Below are positions 8,205-17,333 of a DNA stretch of 64,000 bases, one piece after another. The translations under genes and the position numbers were made by a program. The DNA is from Colwellia sp. C2M11. Lineage in GTDB: Bacteria; Pseudomonadota; Gammaproteobacteria; Enterobacterales; Alteromonadaceae. The stretch lies in the NCBI RefSeq assembly GCF_018860915.1, contig NZ_JAHKQD010000052.1, positions 1 through 64,000 on the forward strand. The letters are read 5' to 3'. Below the pieces are notes generated by a model. That model was not told where the DNA came from and searched no databases. It saw nothing but the letters and a program-made list of their open reading frames with translations. Positions within the stretch are counted from its first letter, which is position 1, and every line of letters starts with the position of its first letter.

Positions 8205-9209
8205 ATGAAAATTTTATCCCCGTCAAAAAGTAAGCTTATTAAAGCTGAACAAGCGAGTAAATTTGCAGTGCTGCCTTTGACTTTAGAACAAAGAATTCAC
8301 GAAGCAGCGGTTAAATCTGCTGCAAATGTAAATTTAAATAAGGTGTTAGAGATTGAGCTAGCGAAACTCTTTAATGATAGTAGCTTCTCTATAGAGGTAA
8401 CCCCTTGTTCGTATACAGCTATCTATAGTTGGTTTAATGAAGCGCCTAGGGTGTTTGTGAAAAGTGCTTCTTTTGTGCCAGAGGATGAAGATACTTATTT
8501 GTCGTTCGATTATCAAAGTGCTCACCGGATGGCTGATTTATGTCTCGGTGGCGTGCTAAACTCGGTAAATAAAAAAGCGCCAGTTGATAGCTCAATCCAA
8601 GATGATAAGTCAGAATCAGATGATAACTCAGTTCAAGATGAAAAATTAGCGTCAGATGATAATTTAGCTCAAGATGGTAATTTAGAATCAGTTGATAAGC
8701 CAAAGTCTGAACTTAGTGCGACCGAAGCACGAATTTGTGGGCGTCTATTACAAAGGCAAATACAAGGCATACAATATTTATTATTTAAAGAACGTGGTAG
8801 CCTTGCTGCAGAAATTTGTAAAGATGAAGCTATTCCTAATTCATTAAATCACTTAGCATTTAAAGTGAGACTTATTCTTGAAGAAGAGGTGGTTAGTTGG
8901 TTTATTTGGTTACCTGTTAGCTTTTTTAATACTTCAAAATTAACAAATGCTCAAAACAAGGATGCTCAGCCATTATCTATGGCTTGTAGCCATAAATTTA
9001 TAGTAAAAGGCCGTGTTGAAATGGCTTCAAAAAGAGTGACACTAAAACAATTAAAAGCGTGTATGAATGGCGCTATTTTACCAATTGAATTAAATACTCC
9101 AGCACTATTTAAGCTTGGTAAAACAACATTTTTAAAAGGACAGGTTGCAGAGCAAGATGCAAATCTGACATTTCAAGTTACTGATATACCAGAAAAGAGT
9201 GAATTATAG
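8205..9209 (+). CDS. fliM: Divergent lateral flagellar switch protein FliM
   Basis: FliM builds the C-ring with FliG and FliN. The call rests on position directly before fliN-fliP, the size (334 residues) and a C-terminal SpoA-like segment (about 265-325: VKGRVEMASKRVTLKQL, LFKLGKTTFLKGQV). The rest is divergent. The N-terminus (MKILSPSKSKLIKAEQ) lacks the EIDALL-type CheY-binding motif of polar FliM. Residues 130-165 are an acidic insert made of three 12-residue repeats, encoded by a 36-base tandem repeat at 8592-8699. The gene starts 39 bases after pilZ with GGAAAG upstream. Confidence 0.72.
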   Translation: MKILSPSKSKLIKAEQASKFAVLPLTLEQRIHEAAVKSAANVNLNKVLEIELAKLFNDSSFSIEVTPCSYTAIYSWFNEAPRVFVKSASFVPEDEDTYLSFDYQSAHRMADLCLGGVLNSVNKKAPVDSSIQDDKSESDDNSVQDEKLASDDNLAQDGNLESVDKPKSELSATEARICGRLLQRQIQGIQYLLFKERGSLAAEICKDEAIPNSLNHLAFKVRLILEEEVVSWFIWLPVSFFNTSKLTNAQNKDAQPLSMACSHKFIVKGRVEMASKRVTLKQLKACMNGAILPIELNTPALFKLGKTTFLKGQVAEQDANLTFQVTDIPEKSEL

Positions 9210-9210
9210 T

Positions 9211-9540
9211 ATGAATGACAATTTAGATGCTGCATTAGATGCCTTAGATTTAGACGATATCGACAATGAGTTAGTTGATAATAAGCAAGACAATAATATG
9301 TCTTTATTTGAAGGTGTACCTTTAACGATTACATTAGAAGTGGCCAGCACAGAAATTACCTTAGGTGAGTTAAGTCAAGCTAAACAAGGGGATGTACTTC
9401 GCTTAGATAAAGAAGCGGGGCAACCTTTAGATGTTAAAGTTAACGGCGTTTGTTTTGCTCAAGCTGAAGTGGTGATGGTTGATGGTCAATATGGTTTAAA
9501 ATTTATCAACGACGAAGAATCATCTACGCAGGAATCATAA
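9211..9540 (+). CDS. fliN: Flagellar switch protein FliN (lateral)
   Basis: FliN is the small C-ring subunit and an export-apparatus docking site. The 109-residue protein has an acidic N-terminal tail (LDAALDALDLDDIDNEL) and the SpoA/C-ring domain (about 34-105: VPLTITLEVASTEITLGELS, DVKVNGVCFAQAEVV). I chose ATG 9211, with AAGAG at 9195-9199. A GTG four codons earlier (9199) would overlap the fliM end and is possible. Confidence 0.9.
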   Translation: MNDNLDAALDALDLDDIDNELVDNKQDNNMSLFEGVPLTITLEVASTEITLGELSQAKQGDVLRLDKEAGQPLDVKVNGVCFAQAEVVMVDGQYGLKFINDEESSTQES

Positions 9541-9544
9541 AGCA

Positions 9545-10297
9545 ATGAGCAAAAGCGCATACATTAAAATAGGCTTTTTGTTATTGACTTTGCTATTGCC
9601 TGGTTGGTTAAATGCGCAAGAATTAACGTTATTTTCTTTGAAATCAACAGAGGAAGGTCAAGATTATAACGTAAAGTTACAAATTCTATTAGTAATGACT
9701 CTGTTGAGTTTAATTCCTGCATTACTGATGGTACTCACTTCGTTTACTCGCATTATTATTGTATTAGCCATTTTGCGCCAAGCGATGGGGTTACAGCAAA
9801 GTCCGCCTAATCGTGTATTGATTGGGATTGCGCTGATGCTTACTGTGTTGATAATGCGACCTGTTTGGCAAGATGTGTATCATAATGCCTATAAACCATT
9901 TCAAGAAGAAACCATTGGCCTTGAAGAAGCGTTACTTAAGGCTGAAGTACCACTTCGAGCATTTATGCTTAAACAAACGCGTGAAAGTGAATTGCATCAG
10001 GTATTACTTATTGCCAACGAACCTACGACATTGAGCGCACAAGAAATACCTTTTGAAGTGCTTATGCCAGCGTTTGTGTTAAGTGAGTTAACAACAGCCT
10101 TTCAAATAGGTTTTATGTTATTTATTCCATTTTTGATTATAGATTTGGTGGTTGCTAGTATCTTGATGTCAATGGGGATGATGATGTTATCACCGTTGAT
10201 TATTAGTCTACCCTTTAAATTAATGATCTTTGTGTTAGCGGATGGTTGGTCAATGTTGGCTGGGACGCTAGCTGCAACTTTTGGAATGTTACCATGA
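9545..10297 (+). CDS. fliP: Flagellar export gate protein FliP
   Basis: FliP is the main subunit of the FliPQR export gate in the inner membrane. The 250-residue protein has a cleavable-type signal (residues 1-24, ending LNAQE), as is usual for FliP, followed by the family blocks TSFTRIIIVLAILRQAMGLQ, SPPNRVLIGIALMLT and, near the end, MSMGMMMLSPLIISLPFKLM. Four membrane helices in all. It overlaps fliQ by 4 bases (ATGA), an arrangement that couples translation of the gate subunits. Confidence 0.95.
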   Translation: MSKSAYIKIGFLLLTLLLPGWLNAQELTLFSLKSTEEGQDYNVKLQILLVMTLLSLIPALLMVLTSFTRIIIVLAILRQAMGLQQSPPNRVLIGIALMLTVLIMRPVWQDVYHNAYKPFQEETIGLEEALLKAEVPLRAFMLKQTRESELHQVLLIANEPTTLSAQEIPFEVLMPAFVLSELTTAFQIGFMLFIPFLIIDLVVASILMSMGMMMLSPLIISLPFKLMIFVLADGWSMLAGTLAATFGMLP

Positions 10298-10563
10298 CCC
10301 CTGAAATGGCAATGGAGCTTGTAGCAAGTGCAATTTATACTATTATCGAAATGATTTTAGTGTTAATTGTACCTGGTTTAATTCTTGGCATTATAGTCGC
10401 CGTTATTCAAGGTGCTACCTCTATTCAGGAACAAACGCTGACCTTTTTACCGCGAATGATACTAACCCTTTTGATGATAGTCTTTACCGGGCACTGGCTG
10501 GTACGGACGATGTTGGAATGGTTTGATAATTTGAAATTTATGATTCCAGGAACACTTGGTTGA
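10294..10563 (+). CDS. fliQ: Flagellar export gate protein FliQ
   Basis: FliQ is the two-helix export-gate subunit. The correct product starts at ATG 10294 (MTPEMAMELVASAIYTIIEM), giving 89 residues, the normal size. A longer reading frame opens at 10246 inside fliP but only adds unrelated sequence. Helices lie at about 16-38 and 50-72, with the conserved QGATSIQEQTLTFLPR between them. Overlaps fliP by 4 bases and fliR by 4 bases. Confidence 0.94.
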   Translation: MTPEMAMELVASAIYTIIEMILVLIVPGLILGIIVAVIQGATSIQEQTLTFLPRMILTLLMIVFTGHWLVRTMLEWFDNLKFMIPGTLG

Positions 10564-11339
10564 ATTCATTAATTGAGCTTACTAGTGGAGATATTGTGAG
10601 CTGGATGGGTACCATGTGGTGGCCATTTGTGCGTTTTTCAGCATTACTTTGGTCTATGCCTATTTTTGATAGCCCAGTGGTAACACCTAGATCTAGAATT
10701 CTACTATCAATGATGTTGTCTTTTTTAATTGCGCCACAATTACCATTGGCTCCGGCAATTGATATTTTCTCTTTTGATGCTGTATTATTAACCGTTGAGC
10801 AGGTCATATTTGGCGTATTGATGGGGCTTTCGTTACGTATTCTGTTTGAAGTTATGTCTTTAGTGGGCTTGGTACTGTCAATGCAAATGGGGTTATCCAT
10901 GGCACTGGTTATGGATCCTGGCAGTGGTAGTCAGGTCGCGTTATTAGGCCAGATATTTTGGTTGATGGCGGCGTTGCTTTTTTTTGCTGCTGATGGGCAT
11001 TTAATAACGTTGCATGTAATGACACAAAGTTTTACGGTATGGCCGATAGGTACAAGTATTTATGAGGTTGATATTCGTGCAATCCTTAATTTGTTTGCTT
11101 GGCTCTTTGCTTCTACCTTGTTGTTATCTTTACCTGGTGTAATTGCAATGTTATTAGTTAATTTAACCTTTGGTGTTGCTAGTAGAGCAGCACCTTCGTT
11201 AAATATTTTTGTATTAGGTTTTCCAATGGCTTTGTTAATGGGCTTCTTTTGTGTATTTATGACATTAACATATACTGGTGGTGCTTTTTCAAATCTAACC
11301 TACCATGTATTGTCTGTTTTTTCTGAGGCTATGGGATAA
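10560..11339 (+). CDS. fliR: Flagellar export gate protein FliR
   Basis: FliR is the single-copy subunit that closes the FliPQR helical gate. The 259-residue protein is very hydrophobic, with six or so membrane helices, and carries WPFVRFSALLWSMPIFDS near residue 21 and GLVLSMQMGLSMALVMDP in the middle, both FliR signatures. The start is TTG at 10560 overlapping the fliQ stop (TTGA); the next candidate, ATG at residue 16, would cut into the first conserved block. flhB starts 3 bases after the stop. Confidence 0.93.
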   Translation: MNSLIELTSGDIVSWMGTMWWPFVRFSALLWSMPIFDSPVVTPRSRILLSMMLSFLIAPQLPLAPAIDIFSFDAVLLTVEQVIFGVLMGLSLRILFEVMSLVGLVLSMQMGLSMALVMDPGSGSQVALLGQIFWLMAALLFFAADGHLITLHVMTQSFTVWPIGTSIYEVDIRAILNLFAWLFASTLLLSLPGVIAMLLVNLTFGVASRAAPSLNIFVLGFPMALLMGFFCVFMTLTYTGGAFSNLTYHVLSVFSEAMG

Positions 11340-11342
11340 GTA

Positions 11343-12473
11343 ATGTCTGAAGATAGTTCACAAGAAAAAACAGAGCAGCCCTCCGAAAAGCGCTTGAAAA
11401 AAGCGCGTAAAGATGGTCAAGTTGCGCGTTCTAAAGAATTGAATACCGCTATCTTGTTAATGATTAGTATCGCGGGCTTACTTTTTTTTGCAGATATGTT
11501 TTATAGTTTATTGTTAGAGATAATGCATAACACTATGATGTTAGATCATAGTATTCTGGATAACAAAAAATTAATGCCTATAGCGTTAGGTAATGCACTT
11601 TTAGATATGCTTTCTACATTAGTGCCTTATTTACTTTTAGGGTTTGTCGCTATGTGGATTACGGGTATTTTACCCGGCGGATTTGTGTTTTCTATGAGCT
11701 TAGTCGCTCCTAAATTTAGTAAACTTAATCCCCTAAAAGGTTTAGGGAAAATGTTTGGTAAACAGACATTAATAGAATTACTCAAATCAATTGTCAAAAT
11801 AACTTTGCTCAGTATTTGTTTGTATACTTTTTTGACGCAATTGTGGGGGCAACTAGTGGCTTTACAAAGCCAAGATCTCTATGTAGCTATTTCTCATGGT
11901 ATAGAGTTATTGTTTCTAGCAATGATTATTACCGTAACATTATTACTAATTGTTGCAGCTATTGATGTACCTATTCAGCAGCATCAAACGCTAAGTAAAA
12001 TAAAAATGACTCATCAAGAAGTAAAAGAAGAAAGAAAGTCATCAGATGGTAGCCCTGAAATAAAGAATCGAATTAGGCAAATTCAGTATCAACAAGCTAA
12101 CCGAAAAATAGAAGAACGAGTGCCTAATGCTGATGTCATTATTACCAATCCAACCCATTATGCTGTTGCCATTCGCTATAGTGAAGATAAAGCAAAAGCA
12201 CCCTACGTTGTTGCTAAAGGGATGGATGAGATGGCTTTACGGATTCGCGAGGTCGCCCGTAATCACAATAAAGAAATTATCGCATTACCTGCGCTTGCAC
12301 GAGCTGTTTATTTTTCAACTCGTATTGATCAAGAGGTACCAAGAGGACTTTATACTGCCGTTGCCTATGTTTTAACGTATGTTATGCAATTAAAAGCCTA
12401 TAAACAGGGACGTGGACAAGCCCCAGCCCCATTACCTAAACTTAAAATCCCTGCAAATTTGCAGAAACCATAA
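11343..12473 (+). CDS. flhB: Flagellar export switch protein FlhB
   Basis: FlhB sets export specificity: after FliK signals that the hook is complete, the cleaved cytoplasmic domain accepts filament proteins. The 376 residues have a charged N-terminus (EKTEQPSEKRLKKARKDGQVARSKEL without its first residues is the FlhB signature), four membrane helices up to about residue 210, and a cytoplasmic domain with the self-cleavage site N269-P270-T271-H272 followed by YAVAIRY. Nothing is missing from the catalytic motif. The gene lies 15 bases before flhA. Confidence 0.96.
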   Translation: MSEDSSQEKTEQPSEKRLKKARKDGQVARSKELNTAILLMISIAGLLFFADMFYSLLLEIMHNTMMLDHSILDNKKLMPIALGNALLDMLSTLVPYLLLGFVAMWITGILPGGFVFSMSLVAPKFSKLNPLKGLGKMFGKQTLIELLKSIVKITLLSICLYTFLTQLWGQLVALQSQDLYVAISHGIELLFLAMIITVTLLLIVAAIDVPIQQHQTLSKIKMTHQEVKEERKSSDGSPEIKNRIRQIQYQQANRKIEERVPNADVIITNPTHYAVAIRYSEDKAKAPYVVAKGMDEMALRIREVARNHNKEIIALPALARAVYFSTRIDQEVPRGLYTAVAYVLTYVMQLKAYKQGRGQAPAPLPKLKIPANLQKP

Positions 12474-12488
12474 CTGTGGAGTATTACA

Positions 12489-14561
12489 TTGAACTGGCGT
12501 AGCCTTACTCGACCTTATACAGCGATACCTGTATTACTTTTAGCCATTTTATCTATGGTTATATTGCCTTTACCTGCCTGGCTATTAGATACGCTATTTA
12601 CTTTTAATATCGTGCTTTCTGTTATTGTGTTATTAGTTGCTGTTTCGAGTAAAAGACCACTCGATTTCTCTGTTTTTCCAACGATTTTATTAGTGGCGAC
12701 CTTAATGAGGTTGACACTTAATATTGCGTCAACCCGTGTAGTTTTACTCCATGGTCATGAAGGTTCAGATGTTGCTGGTCGTGTAATCCAAGCTTTTGGT
12801 GAAGTGGTTATTGGCGGTAACTATGTTGTTGGTATTGTTGTATTTATTATATTAATGATTATCAACTTTGTAGTTATTACGAAAGGTGGAGAGCGAATAT
12901 CTGAAGTTGCTGCTCGATTTACCTTAGATGCTATGCCTGGCAAGCAAATGGCAATTGATGCAGATTTAAATGCCGGCTTAATCGGTCCTGAACAAGCTAA
13001 AGAGCGACGTAATACCATTGCGCAAGAAGCTGATTTTTATGGCTCTATGGATGGTGCTTCAAAGTTTGTTCGTGGTGACGCGATTGCAGGACTCATTATT
13101 TTAGTCATTAATTTACTTGGTGGTGTCTGCATCGGTGTTTTTCAGCATGATTTGAGTATGGCTGAAGCATTTCAACGCTTTGCATTATTAACCATTGGTG
13201 ATGGCCTTGTAGCACAAATTCCTTCATTACTACTTGCTGTGGCTGCGGCAATTATTGTTACCAGAATGAATGATGCCGGTGATATTAGTGAAACTGTTGG
13301 ATCGCAACTATTAGCCTCACCTCGCGTTATTTTTACCGCTGCACTAGTAATGCTCATTTTAGGTGTTGTGCCAGGTATGCCAATGCTTGCTTTTGTGAGC
13401 TTTGGTTTACCCTTATTATATGCTGCTTGGCGTTTAGAAAAGTCATCACCAGATGATGGTTTAATAGAAGCTGAAAGTATTACCGAGTCAATATCCAATG
13501 AGCAGACTGCACTAAAATGGAACGACATACCTCATGTTGAACAGTTATCTGTTGAGTTAGGCTTTCGACTGGTCTACCTTGCTGATAAAGGTAAAGGTGA
13601 AGAACTTGTAAAGACATTACGAGGTGTTCGTAAAAATTTATCGGAACAATTAGGCTTTTTACTGCCAGAAATAAGAATTAAAGATAACCTGAGATTAAAC
13701 CCACAAGAGTATAAAATTAAACTTGCTGGTATAGCAGTCGCTTCGTCGCAGCTAAATGCTAAACAATTGTTAGCGTTAAATACGGGGGATGTATATGGGC
13801 AGCTAGATGGTGAATTAACAACGGACCCTGCTTATGGCTTAGAAGCAGTGTGGATACCAGAAGAGGCGAAAGCTAAAGCTTTAAATATGGGGTATTCAGT
13901 TGTTGATTTGGGCACTGTTATTGCGACTCATACTGGTAAAGTTATTAAAGAGCATTTAGATGAATTATTTGGCTATGAGGATATCCAACGCCTCAATGAA
14001 CGTTTGAAAGAGATTTCACCAGGTCTAGCTGAAGCGCTTGAAAAAGCATTACCGATCAATTTACAACTTAAAGTGATGCGCTTACTTTTACGTGAACATG
14101 TTGCGTTAGGTGATATAGTAACAATTGCTGGTACTCTCATTGATAGTGTTGAAGTGACAAAGGATCCTATTTTACTTACTTCTGATGTTCGTTGCGCGCT
14201 GCAGCGAGTGTTGGTTAAACAAGTGATGGGTGAGCGAGATGAACTAGCCGTATATAGCTTAGATGAAAAACTCGAACAAACGATGCAAAGTTCTCTTGAC
14301 CAAGCAATGCAGTCAGGTAAAGTCGCATTAGATAGCTTCCCGGTGGATCCTAATTTACTTGGTCAATTTCAACGTACTATGCCAGCTATTATGGATGATA
14401 TGAAAAGTAAAGGGATTACCCCTGTACTTATAGTGATTCCGCAGTTAAGGCCTTTATTAGCACGTTATGCTCGTTCGTTTACTAAAGGCAGCTTAAGTGT
14501 ATTATCTTATAATGAAGTGCCAGATAATGTGAGGGTCAATATTATTGGCTCCTTAGGTTAG
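12489..14561 (+). CDS. flhA: Flagellar export protein FlhA
   Basis: FlhA forms the nonameric ring of the export apparatus that docks chaperone-cargo complexes. At 690 residues it has the normal family length: eight membrane helices up to about residue 320, with the FHIPEP-region signature (RFTLDAMPGKQMAIDADLNAGLI), then the cytoplasmic domain (about 345-690). The start is TTG at 12489, with GGAG at 12478-12481 seven bases upstream; MNWRSLTRP precedes the first helix. It is the last gene of the fliT-flhA run. Confidence 0.96.
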   Translation: MNWRSLTRPYTAIPVLLLAILSMVILPLPAWLLDTLFTFNIVLSVIVLLVAVSSKRPLDFSVFPTILLVATLMRLTLNIASTRVVLLHGHEGSDVAGRVIQAFGEVVIGGNYVVGIVVFIILMIINFVVITKGGERISEVAARFTLDAMPGKQMAIDADLNAGLIGPEQAKERRNTIAQEADFYGSMDGASKFVRGDAIAGLIILVINLLGGVCIGVFQHDLSMAEAFQRFALLTIGDGLVAQIPSLLLAVAAAIIVTRMNDAGDISETVGSQLLASPRVIFTAALVMLILGVVPGMPMLAFVSFGLPLLYAAWRLEKSSPDDGLIEAESITESISNEQTALKWNDIPHVEQLSVELGFRLVYLADKGKGEELVKTLRGVRKNLSEQLGFLLPEIRIKDNLRLNPQEYKIKLAGIAVASSQLNAKQLLALNTGDVYGQLDGELTTDPAYGLEAVWIPEEAKAKALNMGYSVVDLGTVIATHTGKVIKEHLDELFGYEDIQRLNERLKEISPGLAEALEKALPINLQLKVMRLLLREHVALGDIVTIAGTLIDSVEVTKDPILLTSDVRCALQRVLVKQVMGERDELAVYSLDEKLEQTMQSSLDQAMQSGKVALDSFPVDPNLLGQFQRTMPAIMDDMKSKGITPVLIVIPQLRPLLARYARSFTKGSLSVLSYNEVPDNVRVNIIGSLG

Positions 14562-15103
14562 CATCGTTATTATATTTTGGAGAAAACCTTTTGCTTTAAT
14601 AACTGCGCTCAAATATAGTAAATTAGTACTTGTTTTGTTTTTTTAGCATTTATTTTTTTGCATGCACTTAGTTGTCACACTTTTACAGTATCGTTTTGGT
14701 TGTGTCTTCATGTGTTATTTGTTAAAAAGTAATACTTGCTTAATTAAATTTATTAAAAAGCTTTTATTTACAACGCATTAATTCCTAATTAAATATGAAG
14801 TAAATGCGAATTATGTATGTATATTTGATAATGGGTGATTGCAATTCAGTTGAGCTTACTTATAATGAATGAATCGAAATAGTAATTAATAACTATTTTT
14901 TATGGAATCGGGTAGGAATAAACTAAGAAAATTAACTAGCAAACTATTTGAAAGAATAGGACGCAAAACTGCCAGTCTAAAGCTTAATGAAAATAATATT
15001 AAGTCAAGATCGTGGAGTTACATTAACTTAGCGGCACTTTTCATCTCATCTTATATGTGATGTTCCGCTTATTGCTAATATTTTACAAGGAACAGGTACA
15101 TAA
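14562..15103 (+). other. Intergenic region between flhA and motY
   Basis: A 542-base AT-rich gap without a convincing gene. It contains a possible vegetative promoter at 14839-14866. I looked for -24/-12 and sigma-28 boxes: TTGG at 14577-14580 and TTGC at 14591-14594 are two bases too far apart, and a site at 15062-15075 has GT in place of GG. No terminator with a T-run was seen after flhA. Confidence 0.6.
14839..14866 (+). promoter_or_regulatory. Possible sigma-70 promoter of motY-lafK
   Basis: TTGCAA (14839-14844) and TATAAT (14861-14866) are separated by 16 bases. It would give a leader of about 230 bases before motY. It would also mean that the sigma-54 activator LafK is made from a vegetative promoter, which fits a class I regulator. 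Only sequence match supports it. Confidence 0.45.
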
Positions 15104-15982
15104 ATGTTAAATTGTTTCCGTCAATTTTGTATTTTTATTCTCTTTTTTTACACCTTATTATTTACGCAGTACAGTAATGCCGAGCGTAATATTCAACAAA
15201 CCTATGAAAACAGCACTTGGCAAGTTAGTGGTGATTCTTTTTTTTGTCAGTTATCACAAACCATTGATGAATATGCAGAGTTGAGTGTAACCTCGAGAGC
15301 AGGAGAGCCTCAAAACTTGAGTCTTCGATGGTTATTAACTGATCGTGAAATTACCAATGTGCAAGTTTTTACACGTCGAGCAGATTGGCAATCAGCACAA
15401 ACAATACCCCCTAAGATAATGTTTAATTCATCTGAAATAGAACAGCAGCAAGTCTATTTTTATTCAGGAATCGCCTCGTTACTACGAGCTATTAAACAAG
15501 GTTTTTGGCTCGATGCTATTGTTGGTTTTGGTGATGAAGAACTACGTCTAACGTTTGCAAATACCTTTAGCGATAATGTCATTTCAAAGTATCAAGATTG
15601 TCGTCACCAACTTTCTCCATTATCGTGGGATCAAGCACGAGATCATGAATTTGAATTTGAACTAGGTGAACGCATAGTAAGAAAACAAGCAGATATTACT
15701 TTTTTAAAAGATTTAGCGCGCTTTATAGCATTAGATCCTAGCGTTGAAAAAGTGATGATAGATGGTCATACCGATGATGTTGGTTCACCACTAGCAAATA
15801 GACTGCTTTCGAAAGAACGTGCTGATGATGTTGCGGCTCGCTTAGTCGAATTTGGCTTACCAGAAAGTATGTTAGAAGTACGCGCGCACGGTCAGCGTTA
15901 CCCTGTTGCTAACAATAGTACCATTCTTGGGAAATCTTCAAATAGACGAGTATTAGTTCGTTTATTTAGACGCTCAAATTGA
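15104..15982 (+). CDS. motY: Lateral flagellar motor protein MotY
   Basis: MotY proteins form the T ring below the basal-body LP ring and hold stators in place. The 292-residue protein has a signal peptide (1-26, ending YSNA), an N-terminal MotY domain with the family pattern WQVSGDSFFCQLSQTI and the AGEP/LRW segments, and a C-terminal OmpA-like peptidoglycan-binding domain (about 180-290: VMIDGHTDDVGSPLANRLLS, SSNRRVLVRL). Start ATG 15104 follows AAGGAACAGG. In Vibrio lateral systems motY is also next to lafK. Confidence 0.87.
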   Translation: MLNCFRQFCIFILFFYTLLFTQYSNAERNIQQTYENSTWQVSGDSFFCQLSQTIDEYAELSVTSRAGEPQNLSLRWLLTDREITNVQVFTRRADWQSAQTIPPKIMFNSSEIEQQQVYFYSGIASLLRAIKQGFWLDAIVGFGDEELRLTFANTFSDNVISKYQDCRHQLSPLSWDQARDHEFEFELGERIVRKQADITFLKDLARFIALDPSVEKVMIDGHTDDVGSPLANRLLSKERADDVAARLVEFGLPESMLEVRAHGQRYPVANNSTILGKSSNRRVLVRLFRRSN

Positions 15983-16002
15983 TTTCGGGCAAGGAGAAAA
16001 TA

Positions 16003-17316
16003 ATGGATCAAAAATACCTATTGTGGTTTGCACATACAAAGCCTAGTCAAGAAATTGAAAGCGCTGTAAGTGGTGAAAACTTTAAACTATTGCATACTAA
16101 TTCACTACCTGATGCAATTAGCTACTGTTTAGACCTAAAGCCTCAGTTGATTTTTATTGATGCTGATAATGACCAAATGTCGCTGGTAGACTTAGTAATA
16201 CTCATTCGTAGAACTTGTCAACATGGACAAATTATATCCCTTGTTGATTCGTCTCAAAGTGAGCTTGCTTCCTTATCGTTAACTAAAGGCGGCGCAGTTG
16301 ACTTTTTACTTAAACCTTTTTTTCCTGAACAGCTGAAATTAACTATCCGTAACGCTGATTCTATGAAGCAAGGAGCCGAAGGTTTAATTGCTGTTTCTAA
16401 TAAATCTCAACAATTGCTACGCTTAGCTAACCGCGCAGGGCAGACGAATGCAAGTGTATTAATTATGGGGGAATCAGGAACAGGTAAGGAGAAGTTGGCG
16501 CATTTTATTCATAAGGCGTCTGCTCGTGCGGATAAACCTTTCGTTGCTATTAATTGTGCAGCAATTCCAGAGAATATGCTTGAGTCAATGTTATTTGGCT
16601 ATAACAAAGGTGCTTTCACTGGGGCTACTAGTAATCAAGTCGGTAAGTTTGAATTAGCTAACGGTGGTACGATTGTATTAGATGAAATTTCTGAATTACC
16701 ATTAGAACTACAAGCTAAGTTATTAAGAGTTATTCAAGAGCGAGAAGTTGAGAGATTAGGTAGTCACCAACGTATTAAGCTCGATATTAGGATAATAGCT
16801 TCTTGTAATAAACCATTGCGAGAACAAGTAGAAAAAGGCTTATTTAGAGAAGATTTGTTTTATCGTTTAGATGTACTCCCCCTTAGTTGTCCAACGCTTA
16901 GAGAACGCTCTGAAGATATACTCCCACTAGCACAGCATTTTATTACTAAGTATGGCTCAGATAAATTTAGTTTTAGTCCACAAGCCGAAGATATTTTACT
17001 TTGTTATAACTGGCCAGGTAATGTTCGAGAGTTAGAAAACGTAATTCAACGAGCGATTGTCATGGCTAGAGGGGTAGAGATCCAAGTCGGTGATTTAAAT
17101 TTACCGCATTGTTTTCAAAAAGCAGCAAATATTTGTGCTAACCAGTTAAAAAACAATAAAAAACAAGCGGAATTTGATTATATATATGATTTATTAGGTC
17201 GCTTTAAGGGACACCGAAAACAGACTGCAGAGGCACTAGGTGTTAGTACTCGTGCACTTAGATACAAACTTGCTGCCATGCGTGAAAATGGCATTGATAT
17301 AGATGCAATAGCTTAA
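16003..17316 (+). CDS. lafK: Sigma-54-dependent flagellar activator LafK
   Basis: An enhancer-binding protein that would open sigma-54 promoters of the early lateral flagellar genes. The 437 residues show a receiver-like N-terminal domain (about 1-120), an AAA+ domain with Walker A GESGTGKE (156-163), the sigma-54 contact loop GAFTGA (203-208), Walker B GTIVLDEI, arginine fingers in FREDLFYRLDVLPL, and a Fis-type helix-turn-helix (HRKQTAEALGVSTRALRYKL). The receiver keeps D53 and a late LLKP lysine but lacks the acidic pair at its start. ATG 16003, with AAGGAG at 15991-15996, is preferred over TTG 15979. Confidence 0.9.
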   Translation: MDQKYLLWFAHTKPSQEIESAVSGENFKLLHTNSLPDAISYCLDLKPQLIFIDADNDQMSLVDLVILIRRTCQHGQIISLVDSSQSELASLSLTKGGAVDFLLKPFFPEQLKLTIRNADSMKQGAEGLIAVSNKSQQLLRLANRAGQTNASVLIMGESGTGKEKLAHFIHKASARADKPFVAINCAAIPENMLESMLFGYNKGAFTGATSNQVGKFELANGGTIVLDEISELPLELQAKLLRVIQEREVERLGSHQRIKLDIRIIASCNKPLREQVEKGLFREDLFYRLDVLPLSCPTLRERSEDILPLAQHFITKYGSDKFSFSPQAEDILLCYNWPGNVRELENVIQRAIVMARGVEIQVGDLNLPHCFQKAANICANQLKNNKKQAEFDYIYDLLGRFKGHRKQTAEALGVSTRALRYKLAAMRENGIDIDAIA

Positions 17317-17333
17317 ATGTAAGGAATTTAAAA

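Noticed and set aside
10538-10900. Long minus-strand open frame across fliQ/fliR
   Set aside because: It is a shadow of the flagellar genes, with no ribosome binding site and no recognisable protein; the same holds for the other antisense frames in the coding regions.
14577-14594. TTGG...TTGC after flhA as a -24/-12 promoter
   Set aside because: The GG to GC spacing is 12 bases and not 10.
15062-15075. Second -24/-12-like site directly upstream of motY
   Set aside because: The -24 GG is replaced by GT, and the rest of the -24 block does not match.
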